Source: Phalacrocorax aristotelis (Eukaryota; Chordata; Aves; Suliformes; Phalacrocoracidae). From it: a stretch of 64,000 bases of DNA. Made by a program: the position numbers and the translations under genes. The DNA lies in contig NC_134283.1 of assembly GCF_949628215.1 (NCBI RefSeq), positions 23,972,975-24,036,974 of the forward strand, in the 5' to 3' direction. The notes beneath the pieces were generated by a model. It searched no databases, was not told where the DNA came from, and was given only the letters and a program-made list of their open reading frames with translations. Shown one piece after another: positions 12,601 to 23,120 of the stretch (positions are counted from its first letter, which is position 1; each line of letters starts with the position of its first letter).

Positions 12601-15600
12601 GTTCTCCTACAAGGAAAGCCTGGGGAAAGACTTTTAACCATTAACTCCTACTCTTCACCTAGAGATTAACCTCACCCACCTGTATTTGCTGCTGCTGCAA
12701 ACTAGAGCTCCTTCCACTTTTTTTCATGCAGAAGAAAAGCAATAAGCAGCTGACAACAGCTTAAAGAGCTTTATAACGTTACACCTCGGAGGCAGAAGTT
12801 GACTAAAAGAAGCCAGTGGGCTTCAGCTGGAGGTCTAAGGGGTGACTATTCAGATGCTAGCGGGGGGTTGAGAGGGCCAGGAGTGCTGGGAGGCTGCAAC
12901 AAGAGGCTTTCTGCCTCCGAGGTGTCCCAAGTGATGCTTTTCTACCTTCCTATAAATTATAGTTCCCATTTCATAGATATTACCCTGCAAAACCAATAGC
13001 TCTGGTTCCCGGAGCCAAGAGGGAACAGGATGGGGCAGCCCTGGGACTGGAGACACACAGCCAGCATCCCTGTGCCAGCCTTGGGTCCCCGCCACTGTGG
13101 CTGGGGAGGAGCTAGAGACCATTTGCAGATTCCCCTTTGCTTTTCCCTCCCCAGCTGTGCTTTCTCCTTGGGTTGGTCTCATTTGGTTGTGGGAAGGGCT
13201 GGCTCACCACGGTCTTCGTTTTCCATTTGTTTCAGAGGCACTAAGCCCCTTTGCCCCCTGAAACAAAAGGAGAAGGAAAACATTAATGAGTATGCTGGCA
13301 GTTTGGTGCCAGAGCAGATCTCTTGCTCAACCCAATTGCTCCCTTCCTCAGGTAGATTAATTGACCTTGAGATGCCTCAAGGCACCAAAGCAAGCTGTAA
13401 CACAAGCCAGCTGCGCACAAAGGGTGCAACTGCCCTGCACATGCAGCAACTTCCCACTGGCTTTGCCTCTTTCCAAGGTCCGTGGCAGCACTCAGGTCTC
13501 CAGTTTGTACAAATGTGTGGCGAGATGTCTTCCCACAGGATTTCCTGCTCCGAGATCCCACCAAGTGGCTGCTGACTCAGTGGAAGCAACCAACGTCCCA
13601 GCATCTCCCTAGAGGGGTGCACAGCCTCTGTGGGCTGCTGCAGGTCCCCACTCCTATCGGCAGCTGCCACAGCCCAGCCAACCACTGCTTCCCAGGGACA
13701 GAGCTTGCACGGGGTTGTGTGACGTTTCCCCTGCCCAGTCCATCCATGGAGGCAGCTGTGGCTCCCAGCTGGGCTCCCCATTTTGCTCAGCATCTCACAA
13801 CATGGCTCGTGGAGGGAGCCAAGCCCGTCTGCCTGCAGAGCCAGTGCTTGTTCCCCTCCTTGGGCAGGCAAGCAGCAGTGTGAACCCTGCAATGTTTTCC
13901 TACAACCATGCAGACTTAATCTAACACATCTAATCTAATCCCAGGATTCTGTTTTTCTGAGGTACCTCCCCAGACATCTTGCACCAGGCTTGGCAAACAC
14001 CCTCCAGCTCAGCAGCAAATGTTCCAAAGGTGGTGATGAAGAGGGCAGATTTGAATTCCCTTCTAATTCTTTGATAAAATCCCACCAGCTTGGCAAACAT
14101 CCTCCGGCACAGCTCGAGGACAGACCTTCATAGCAGCACTAACCTCAAAACCTGGGACCTGAGGATGCGGGATGCTGCACTCTGAGACTTCCCTGGCCTG
14201 AGTTTTACCAAGCCCGCCCCACAACTCCTGATCTGCTCCTGCATCTTGAGGAGCAACAGCCTCTCAAGGCTTCTCTGAGGGATTTCAGGGGCTCCTGAGC
14301 TGGCACCCATGGCAAACCAGGGGATAAAAGGCACCAGCGGCCCCTCTTCCCAACCATCTTTCTGACCTCAGGCAAGCTAACCAGCATAGTGAGATGGAGC
14401 AACCACTTACTTTCTTCCACAGGACTCGAGGTTGCTGTGGCTACTCCCTGCCATAAGGAAAAAGGAAATGTGAGACCTTGGCCATTTTCAGTAAACCTAA
14501 ACTTTTACCCTGAATGCCCCATTTTCAGTAAACATGGCTCTTTTACCCTAAATACACCATGTGATTTCTTGGGGCAGGTTGGATGGTTTGGCCATGGGCA
14601 CAAGCATCCACACACACAATGGTAAAAGGCAGGAGCACATCAGTGAATTTGCCTGGGTGCAAGGGAAGGAAAGGAGAGTGTGTAAAGCTGCTGCTGCTTC
14701 TCCTTAGAGCTGGACCATACCTGGGTGAGATGCCAGGGCCTGGACACCACCAGTGCCATGCAGGAAGAAAACAGTAAACAAAGCACATGCTATGGGCTCT
14801 CTCGCTGCTTAGAAGCCAAATCCTGGTTTCATCAGCTAAGCAGGTCATGGGGATTTGTTTTCTTGAAGGAGCTGGGTGACAGCCCAAACAACAGCAGGTC
14901 CTGCCATTGATCTGGTGGTATCTGCATGGCAGGGGATGCCCTCCCCACCAGGGACATGGCATTTATGTGCCCTTTGCCAATCCACTAGACAGCATACCTC
15001 TGTGTCCTGCTTCTCCCTGGTCACTGGCTGTGGCATCACCTTCTCCAGCCCCTGGACCAACCAAGAAAACACCCTGGTGACCAGAAACCACTGTTAGACC
15101 TGGCTGCCAGAGCATTTGCTCCCACAGGAGCCATCCCTCTGGCCACGGTGTCCACGCAGAAGTTGCTGCTGTGGTTACCTGCTGCTGTCCCCAGCCAGGG
15201 ACTGAGGGATGAGGGTGGCCACTGGCTCAGGCTGCCCCTCGGCCACTGCCAGCTCCACTGCTCCTGGGATGTTCTGGGCAGCTGAAACACTGCTTTTGGA
15301 CTTTGCCTGGGTTTTAGTCCCTTTTGTGCCTGCTCAGATTTATTTGGAAGGAGAAGAGGGTAGGCAATGCAGCAGTCATAAATTGTTGGGGAAGGGGAGC
15401 AAGCAAGGAAGGGTCATCTCCCACAGAGGGACAGGCTTGGGGGACCTCCACTCCCTGAAAGACCCAGCCAGGGATAAGGACATGGATGGTCTGGGAACAG
15501 ACATGGTGTAGGGCCAGCGCCATGATGCCAGGACTCAGTGTGCCCACCACTCTTGGCACAGTTGGTACCCTGCGCCATGGGGATGGAAGGCAACCCCAGT

Positions 15601-17702
15601 GCTGGTGCCTGCCTGCACCTGACCTCTCAAAGGTGGAGTGTCCCCTCTGAAAGGGCCACCCAGGGAAGGGGGATCACTCACCTCCCACCGTGGCTTTGCA
15701 TTTCTGCTCCTTCGGCTCTGGCTGCAGAGGGACAGAGGGATAGATGGACATGGCAAAGCACAGTCTGCTACCCATATCACCTCAGGCAGGTATGTCCCCC
15801 ACCCAAAGGGGACCCACAAGCACAGCCCCCATACCCTCCACTGTGGTTTTGGCCCCATTTCATTGACAAGGACCATTAAACCCAGACTCTTGCATTGCTG
15901 GCACCAGTGGGTCCCAAGTGGAGGGTTGTCCAGCATGCAGCCAGGTCAGGGAGCACCAGGACAGCACCCCGAGGTCTCTCATTCTGCTGAATTCCCCTGG
16001 AGTTTTCCTCCCCAGGTGCCAGCCAGGGCAGGTGGGAGGATGAGCGGCCTGTTCCACTGTCATCTCTGCCCAGCAGCTCCCCAGTCTCCCCCAGCCGGGT
16101 GGTGCTCACCTCTGACTTTTTCAGCATATCTGGCTGCGGCACCATCCTCTTGAAGCCCTGCACCAGCCAGCTGAGCACCTGCACTCCTGCCCTATGAGAA
16201 GAGCGCACCACAGTTGGGGAGCTCATCCTGTGCCCCTCCTGCCCTCTTGCATCCCCCTGCCAGCCTCCCCGAGGACCCACCACTCCTCTGTGCCAGTATC
16301 CAAGCCAGCCTCAGGCTCGCAGACGTCCACCTCATCCTCCTCCGGATCGAAGGGGCTTATATCTGCAAGGAGAGTGGTGCTGTGGGGATGGGGGAGAGCC
16401 AGGACCTGTTCTGCTTCGGGCTCCTTGTCCCCCATCAGGGACAATAGCACCAGCATCACTGACTGGGGAGGTGGGATGTAGGAGTCCCAGAAAGGCCCCT
16501 GGGATACCACAGGCTGTGGGCTCTCAGCTCTTCTTACCCAGTGCATCCTCTTCCTCATCTCTGAGGATCTGGACCTCCGTCTGAAAAGCCAAACAGACTG
16601 TCACCTACCCAGCAGCTGACAGGGGACTCATCCCACCAGGCGGGGAGGGAAACCTGCCCTTTCCCCAGGGATGAATGAAGGCAGAAGCTGAAACAGGGCA
16701 GGGTTAGCGCTCCCACTTAACACTGGGAAAGTGATAGGAAGGAAAAAGAAAAAGAGAAGAAAAGGTAAAAAGAGCTAGAAGCCCAAATATGCCACACTGT
16801 TGCCCAGATCTGTCACATACCTGATCAGGAACGTCGATGCTAGTCTCAAAGCTCTTCCTGAGTGCCTGTGCCTGCAGCATCCCTGGGGCCTGGACTGGCT
16901 GAGGAATCACCTTCTCCAGCCCCTGGGAGAGCCAGGAGAGCACACTGCTCCCCACACTGCCAGGGAAGGGGGTGAGTCAGGCTGGGACTGCCCATCCCAG
17001 GCATCCAGCCCCTGACCAAAAGCAAAAACCCAAGCAAACCGTGTTGCACACTGGAGGATGCAAAAGCAATACCTCTCAGACACAAAGCCTGGGTCCTTGG
17101 GGACTGCAAATCCCACCTTCTTTTCCATTTCTTCAATGGCAGCAGGAAAAACAAAGGAAAATGCCCATCACCGCTCCATCAGCCCCTGGCATGCTGGGCA
17201 GGAGGGGTACCAGCCAGTAAAGGAACACTGATCTGCTGACCGAGCCAGTGTATTCCCCATCCACGGGGGCTTACCTTTCATCTGTGTGCGTTCAGCAGCA
17301 TCACCAGGGCCACCAGCCTTTCCCATAGGTGCCTTCAGAATAAAAGGCAGAAGATATCAAAGAGTGAGGCACAGGGGACAGTGTCCCCTGCTCAGAGGTG
17401 GCTGCAAACCCCAGGGACTCCCCACCCTTCCTGGTGCCTCCCAGCACCTCGGAGGGGGGATGCATCCTGGCCCCCATCCCTCCCAGGGATGCTGCAGAGT
17501 ACCTCTGGGTGCCGCAATGACAGGGCTGGATGCAGAGGCACCAGGCATCTCTCCACCACACTTGTGGGGTCCCTAGTACCTCCCAAACTGGCTCTCTGCT
17601 CACCTTAGCTGGCTCCAGGTCCTGCAACGGGGCTGGTGGGGTCTCCTTTGTCACATGGAGCACCGGGGGCTGGGGAACCACCCACTCGATCCAGCCCAGC
17701 AT
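137..17702 (-). CDS. CNGB1: CNGB1, rod cyclic nucleotide-gated channel beta subunit, 5' part (23 coding exons, continues before base 1)
   Basis: This gene encodes the modulatory beta subunit of the cGMP-gated cation channel of rod outer segments, and of olfactory cilia in its short form. I read these coding exons, high to low: 17702-17604, 17332-17275, 17130-17073, 16956-16821, 16580-16538, 16362-16281, 16191-16110, 15721-15682, 15281-15179, 15073-14998, 14739-14721, 14447-14411, 13257-13208, 10883-10709, 9591-9517, 9102-9026, 8460-8421, 7701-7572, 7218-7176, 4834-4696, 1711-1613, 631-474, 316-137. Every junction is AG/GT and all phases match, giving 1999 coding bases (666 codons plus one base). 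The start is [13 protein letters not shown], close to human MLGWVQRVLPQPP. Later landmarks I know from human are [21 protein letters not shown], the [19 protein letters not shown] helix and HYCEMLCC. The transmembrane core, pore and cyclic-nucleotide-binding domain lie outside the window. The identity is firm; the 19-bp exon at 14721 and some mid-gene boundaries are less certain. Confidence 0.93.
3720..3790. repeat. A/T-rich low-complexity tract
   Basis: A run of TAAA/TTAA-type units in the CNGB1 intron between exons 4696 and 1711. No coding signal is seen here. A shorter AACAAAGCAAA-type direct repeat lies at about 5738-5765 in the neighbouring intron. Confidence 0.6.
6189..6411 (-). CDS. 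CNGB1: Candidate alternative first coding exon of CNGB1 (short, GARP-less form)
   Basis: An ATG at 6411 (context AGCAGCATGT) opens 74 codons, beginning [20 protein letters not shown]. The frame runs without a stop to a usable donor, CTAG/GTATAAG, at 6189/6188. An in-frame TAG lies five codons upstream, so the ATG would be the true start of this frame. The exon ends with one base of a codon, exactly the phase needed to join the next CNGB1 exon (4834-4696) and give ...[12 protein letters not shown]. Mammals make an olfactory CNGB1b without the GARP part from an internal start, so a short-form first exon here fits the family. I do not recognise the peptide itself; a chance ORF inside an intron remains possible. 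Confidence 0.45.
7176..10883 (-). CDS. CNGB1: CNGB1 acidic linker exons between GARP repeats and calmodulin site
   Basis: Six phase-compatible exons lie here: 10883-10709, 9591-9517, 9102-9026, 8460-8421, 7701-7572 and 7218-7176. The first ([13 protein letters not shown]) aligns with human EPDLVLEEVEPPWED. The second holds the only Glu run, [15 protein letters not shown], far shorter than the long Glu tract of mammals. The third, [20 protein letters not shown], and the fifth, [20 protein letters not shown], match nothing I recall from mammalian CNGB1. The 9102-9026 exon must use the donor at 9025 (phase 1) and the 7701-7572 exon the acceptor at 7703/7702 for the frame to run through. Those two choices are inferred from phase rather than from signal strength. 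Confidence 0.7.
12030..12382 (+). mobile_element. CR1 LINE 3'-end fragment, plus orientation
   Basis: The end of CR1 ORF2 is legible on the plus strand ([17 protein letters not shown], then [20 protein letters not shown]). It is followed by the short CR1 3' UTR and the terminal ATTCTGTGATTCTA. The peptide matches the C-terminus of the larger CR1 at 58.7 kb. It is a 5'-truncated copy of about 350 bp lying in the large CNGB1 intron between coding exons 13208 and 10883, in the orientation opposite to the gene. Confidence 0.9.
14998..17702 (-). CDS. CNGB1: CNGB1 GARP region exons with four Trp/Gln-Pro repeats
   Basis: The first ten coding exons encode the glutamic-acid-rich-protein (GARP) part of CNGB1. 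Four copies of a repeat of the form (V/M)-L-x-W-(I/L)-x-x-(G)-x-x-x-V-x-P-Q-P are visible: [12 protein letters not shown] (exon 17702-17604), [16 protein letters not shown] (16956-16821), [16 protein letters not shown] (16191-16110) and [16 protein letters not shown] (15073-14998). Human CNGB1 has four matching repeats, which in mammals are linked to peripherin-2 binding at the disc rim. Repeats 2-4 each begin in an exon that takes one base from the previous exon (phase 2), which suggests duplication of an exon unit. The exons between the repeats are acidic ([38 protein letters not shown]). Confidence 0.85.
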
Positions 17703-18780
17703 CCTGCCACCTGCGGGTAGCAAGGAGGGGTCTCTGGCCAGCAAGAGGCCAGCACTAGTGGTGCACGTTCCCTGGGGAATACTAGGTGCACCAGCTGCTC
17801 ACAGTGTCCCCAGGGTAGGTAAAAAAGATCCTTGGTGTCCTTCCGTTTCCACGTCCTGCTTATGAAATGTGGCACTGCAGCACAGCCAGACCAAACCCAG
17901 CTCAACCCCTGACCCCTCACTGTTATTGGGAGCAAACTAAGCCCTCTATTCTAAGCTCACGGGCTCAGTTAAACTTGATTTTCCTACATGTAACCACTCG
18001 TCTAGGTTGTTATGGTTTTTTTTATCCACAACCCTCCACAGCTAGGGTTGCACAGGGAAGAGTGCTTGTGAAACTGTAGGAGATAGATCTCAGAAACTGT
18101 GATGCGCTGCTCAGGGCCCCCTACTCTCCCCCTCGTTTTTCATTCGAGGGATGAAAAATAACAGTAATTTGAGCAGAATTTGTTTATAGGCAAGTTCACA
18201 CACCAACACATGTATCAACTCGTTCTGCCCCTAGGAAACAACTCTGCTGCATCACCTTTCAGCCATGGCCCAGGGTCATGGTGGCCGCTGGGGCAGGCAC
18301 CTGCCTGGGCAGGCAGCAAAGGCAGCCAGGGCTGACTTGCAGTGGCTGCTGAGATGTTGATGGGATACGTAAAAATAAGATGTTGCAGAGCAGGGATTCA
18401 GCTGTTAAGGCTCTGTTTGCTCAGTATTTTTGGGTCTCCTCATCCCTTTTCAGTGCAAGTCTGGGCTGGGATGCAGCACCAGTGAGCCAAATGATGTTGC
18501 ACATTCCCATGCTTGGGTACAAGACAAGAGCTGGGGGATTTTGCCCAGCTTAAACTGGAGATGTTTGCTGCTGCCGCCCCTCCAAAGAGCTCTGCTCTGC
18601 CCAAAATGTCCCTCCAAAGACACCCCACTCTGCTCAATGAGGGGCTCGGGAGCATCTCGGGCAGCCCCCGTGCTGCTGCTCACAGGAGACACCCGTGAAG
18701 GGCAAGAGAAAGCAGATCCCTGAGCTCAATCTAGCCCAGCCAGGAGACTGCACAGGATCTTTGATCCCAGGTTAACACAT
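17703..18780. other. CNGB1: CNGB1 5' flank, no coding exon recognised
   Basis: An acceptor-like CTACCCGCAG lies 9 bases upstream of the CNGB1 ATG on the minus strand, so the start codon may be in a second exon with a non-coding first exon further upstream. I could not place that exon or a TATA box. There is no CpG island here. Otherwise I see nothing in this stretch. Confidence 0.4.
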
Positions 18781-18816
18781 GACCACATACACAGCAGGTT
18801 ATGGACAGGAAGCTGC

Positions 18817-21800
18817 TCAGTGCCAGGCTCTTTGCATTAACCCCTCTTTCAGGTTTTGGGCATGCAGAATGCCTTCAAATCTCTCAAGGCGGTTCATCAG
18901 GAGCTGTCCAAAGCCTGGCACCTTAAATCTTAACGAGCTGAGGTTCCCGGGCAAGGTGATGTGCGTCCTCAGCTCTTTGCTTGCCCCCACCTTGTGCAAG
19001 CCCAGAAGCCGTGTTTGGATGCGGCACCTGCAGCCTCTGGCATGTCACAGGCAGGTTCAGCTCTCCCAGAGACCCCCATGGCCCCAAAGCGGGACAAGAT
19101 GGCTGTAAAACACCTCCCAGGAGGCCTGATGACCAGAAACCAATTAAGAAATTGCCTTTTACCTCCCACTAGGTATAGAGATTAAGAAGCTGAGAATGCC
19201 TCAGGAACAGTAAGGAAAACCCGGCAGCGCCATGCAGCACAGTGGCATTTCCACCCATGCTTTGGGACCTTCACAGGTCCCAAAGAAGCCCACGGCTAAT
19301 GCGCATGACTGAGGCCAAGCAAACCCTGAGAAAGCCCCCAGGGCTGGAGCGAGCCCCCTGTGCAGCCGAGGTCTCCTCTTCCCTCAACATACGCTTGCAC
19401 AGCTGTAAAAACCTGGAGCTCAAGCTTGTCCTTGGCCTGGGAAGGAAAGTGGAGAGCCAGGGCCATTCCTCTGGCACATCCAAACAAGAGAGGAACAGAA
19501 ATATTTGTCAAACACCCCAAAAAATAGTTGCTGGAAGAAACAGAAATAACCAGCCAGGATTTGCCTGCAATGGCACTGAAGAGTGGGCAGCCATGTGTAT
19601 ACTCCTGTGTTGCAGGCACTGGCTGGTGCCACTGCCCACTGTGCCAGCTCTGTGGTGCTTGCACCGGTGGGTGAAGGGCCCCAGTTTCTGAGAGCAAGAA
19701 GCAGGGTGCATACCTGCCATCCCCATTTGTAGCAGGGAGCACTGCAGCCTTTCCCTCCACTCCAGAATCTGATCAAACCCCTCCACGTTACCCAGCTCTG
19801 CTGCCCTTGCAGCATCACTCCCCATGAACCTGCCATGGCTCATCTCCAGCTCTGTCAGAGCACCAAACCCTCCCTGCAATGTGCAGAGGTGGCCCCACAG
19901 AAACCCCAGCCGCGTCCCTCACCTCCATCGCTGCCACTTACCCCCACACGCTCACCACCGCCTCCCCAGGAAGCCACCCCAGGGATGCGTGGGCTTCCTT
20001 GGCCACCACAGCTCGCCACTGACCCCCCAAACCTACCCCAATCCGCTCAGGGATCTGCAAGGATTAGCTCAACTCTGCCGGCAAATGGGATTACTGGCAC
20101 CCAGCTGTTCTGAACGTCGCAGCTCCCTCCCAGCAGCCAGCCTGGCTTTGGTGGAGAATAGTGCAAAGACCCCAAAATCAAGCTGGTTTGCGTATCCTCA
20201 AAATCTCTGGAGCCACCAAAGCTACCCCAGGCACTCACCAGCCAGGCACAAACCCAGCAGTGCTGCAGGGAAGGCTGTTGTCTCGCCCAGGTGCAGCTGG
20301 GCACAGGGATGTGCAGACGAGCAGCAGTGGAGCTGCTGAACCCCCTGTCGGGCAATACAAGGGTGATGTGCTTAAGGGTGATATGCCCAGGGATGCTCCA
20401 CCCGTGGCTCCACCCCAACCCTGAAGGACCTGGGGCAGGAGGCAGCAAATCTGTGCCAGGCTGAGCTAAACCTCCCCTTGCTGACCCTGCCAATTGCTAC
20501 TTGATCCGTTTACCTCCAGCCCTGCATGATTGCCAGGCTTTCCCATCACCCTTAATCTCAGTCGCAGTCACACCCTGGAATCCTGGTATTGGCACAGCCT
20601 CACTGCTCAACCTCCAGCCCCAGCTTCTGTCTTTGGCCAGAGCTCTCTAGAGCAGCACCAGAGCCCCCGGCCTGATTCCTCCCTTCCCCCACCCCATGGG
20701 TGTCACCAGCCTGGCAGGCATCCTGTCTGGTTCCAGCCCAACACCTCTGCAGCTTTGGCTCACAGCTAGAGAAACTGTGGCACAGAACAGTGGTCTCCCA
20801 AATTGCACCTTGTTCCCCAGCCACAGGGCCAGTGGAAGCCAACTGAAAAGCATCCCTGTATTTCTGAGATACTGTTCACTCTGAAGCAGAGTGATGATTG
20901 CTTACAGCCCAGCATTGGCCACTGGTTTTAATGGTAGAAACACAAATCAAAGGTGCTTGCCGCACTGTCCCAGGCCTCTTGGCTACCAAAGCCATTACCC
21001 AGCCTCAGCTCACCTCATTTTGCTTCCTGTGACTCTGGCTGGGAGCACTGTCCCTACCCCAGCAGGAACTGGCAGCAAACTCTCCACAGTGGCCAGGAGA
21101 GGAGCTCAGCCCTCCCATCCTAGGCCAGGTAGCCCTGATCATCCCAGTTTCCCCTTCCTTGGGGTGGGCTCAGACACCCAGCCCATGGCTGTCACAGTGC
21201 CTGCTTAAAACTTCCAGCCCCAGCAACTCTATGGGATCAGGGTCTCCCCGCCATGTCCCTTTGCCTTCCCAGCCACTCGTACTACCAGCCCTGGCGTAGC
21301 CACTGGCCAGTGATGCTAAGGGGCAAGTGAGGCAAGCTGTGTCCCCAAACATGCCAAAGCCCCATATGCATGCACCATCATCACACAGAGTGGATGGGCC
21401 ACTGCCGCTCCTCCCCTGGCCCAGCCTACACTGGAAAGGGGGATGAGCCCAGAGATGGCCACCATTGGCATGCTGCCTCCATCACCAGGCTGCAAGGGCC
21501 GGGGATTGCTGAGTGCTGAGGGCAGAAGATGCTCCAGCACTCTAAAAAAACCCCCAAAACCTCAGTTTAATCTGTCAGCAGCTTCAGCTGATCCCAAATG
21601 CACACCTTGATGCAGGGAGGCAAACCCTCTTCTCCCCCTGCAGGATGGGTGCTGACCCCTGCACCAGGGCTGGGGGTGTCAGGGGAGCTTCGGCTCTGAA
21701 AGCAGGCCACAAGGGCTGCTGCATAATGCCTTGAAAACCCTGGATCACCAGGAAAAACTACCCCTGTGAGGGGACCAAGCTGTGGCAGGCCCAACAGCAA

Positions 21801-23120
21801 GATCCTGGGGAGCAGTGGTGGCTCCTGGACAGGCGCAGGGTTAAATCAGCTTGTTGCCCCCACAGCATGATCAGCAACAGAAGCAGCACAGGCCCTCGTC
21901 CTGTGCCTCTCGGGGCACAGCCTGGCCCAGGTCCCACCTGAGAAGATGGTGCTGCCTGGAAGAGCAAAGCAAGGCAGGGCCAGTTTCAAGTGGACTTTTG
22001 CAGGCTCAGGTTTACAAAATCCTGCAGCGAGGGGTTTAAAAAAAAAAAAAGCAGCATCACTGATGGCTAAACCTGCACCTCCTTCAAGGACACTCCGGAG
22101 ACACTTTGTCTTTGAGCCAGACCTGTCTACAAAGGTCTTTGACTTATTTCTGCAAGCAAATGCCCCAGAGGAACCCCAGAGAGGAAGGGGAAGGTTCTAC
22201 TCCTCACCTGGATGATGTTTCTAGCACTCCTAGAATGTTTGCTGCAGAACTGCTTTCCCTCCACTTCTGCTATCCTTTCATTTGCATCCCTAGCTTTCAC
22301 ATTTGTGGGCTATGGCAGGAGGGATGGGCGATGATACCTGCATGGAAAACAGCTGCCAAGTACGTATGGTCTTCTGGAAAAGCAACCAGACCTTAAGAGG
22401 CTCTTAATAAGGTACTGAGAAGATGCTGCTCCCACCAACTGCTCCTGGTCCTCCCCCAGCCGGACCCTGGGGCTCCGGCAGATGCAAAAAATTATGCAGC
22501 TTTGCTGCGATATAGGGAATTGAAAGATGAGAAAGTAAAAGCCCACGGTAAAGCACCAGTGGTGCTGATGCAGTTTGGCTGTCTGCCCTGAGGATATGGA
22601 ATATTCCTCAAAATGTGAAGTTCAAACATGGGCACAGTTTCGGACTATCACCTGCAGTTCAGCTTTTTGTATTCCTGTGGAAATCATCCAGTCAGGAATA
22701 AGAAATTAGAGCAGCTCTGAATGGTATCATCCTTCTGCCACCAGGCACGATCCCGCTCAGTGGCACTAACGCTCTCCTGGGGCTCAGCACAGCTGCCACG
22801 GAGGGACTGGTGACCAACCCATTATTAGCATCAGCTGATAGGGACATCCCTCCTCCTCCTCCCAAGCACCTCTACACTATAATTTAAGGAGCTCTGAATG
22901 GAGCAGCCAGCTGAGAAGGGATGCTGAGACATCTCCCAGCAGTGTGATCCTGGGCGAGTGCTGTCCTCATTCTGGCCTCGGTTTCCATCCCACCTCATCC
23001 CCTTCCCAAACCTTCAGCCAGAAGTGCTTTCTTAGCGATCCAGAGACAAACACACATCTTACCTGGCCTGGGTGTGGGATGGAGCAAGTCAGGTCGTGTG
23101 CAGGTTGCTAGCTCCTCTTG
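18817..23120 (-). other. Cluster of exon-like open blocks, possible unrecognised minus-strand gene
   Basis: Eight minus-strand blocks show open frames; seven are bounded by AG...GT. They are 23120-23063 (EELATCTRPDLLHPTPRP), 22504-22416 (KLHNFLHLPEPQGPAGGG), 22309-22208 (KARDANERIAEVEGKQF), 21779-21606 (GVVFPGDPGFSRHYAAALVA), 20574-20514 (GVTATEIKGDGKAWQ), 20018-19956 (WRAVVAKEAHASLGWL), 19873-19714 (GFDQILEWRERLQCSLLQ) and a block ending in a stop at 18817 (VPGFGQLLMNRLERFEG). The first four are mutually phase-compatible, and the fifth also fits after the fourth; the later junctions are not resolved. I do not recognise the protein and it does not match TEPP, the human gene at this position. 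Alternatives are a lncRNA, upstream non-coding exons of CNGB1, or chance. Confidence 0.3.
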
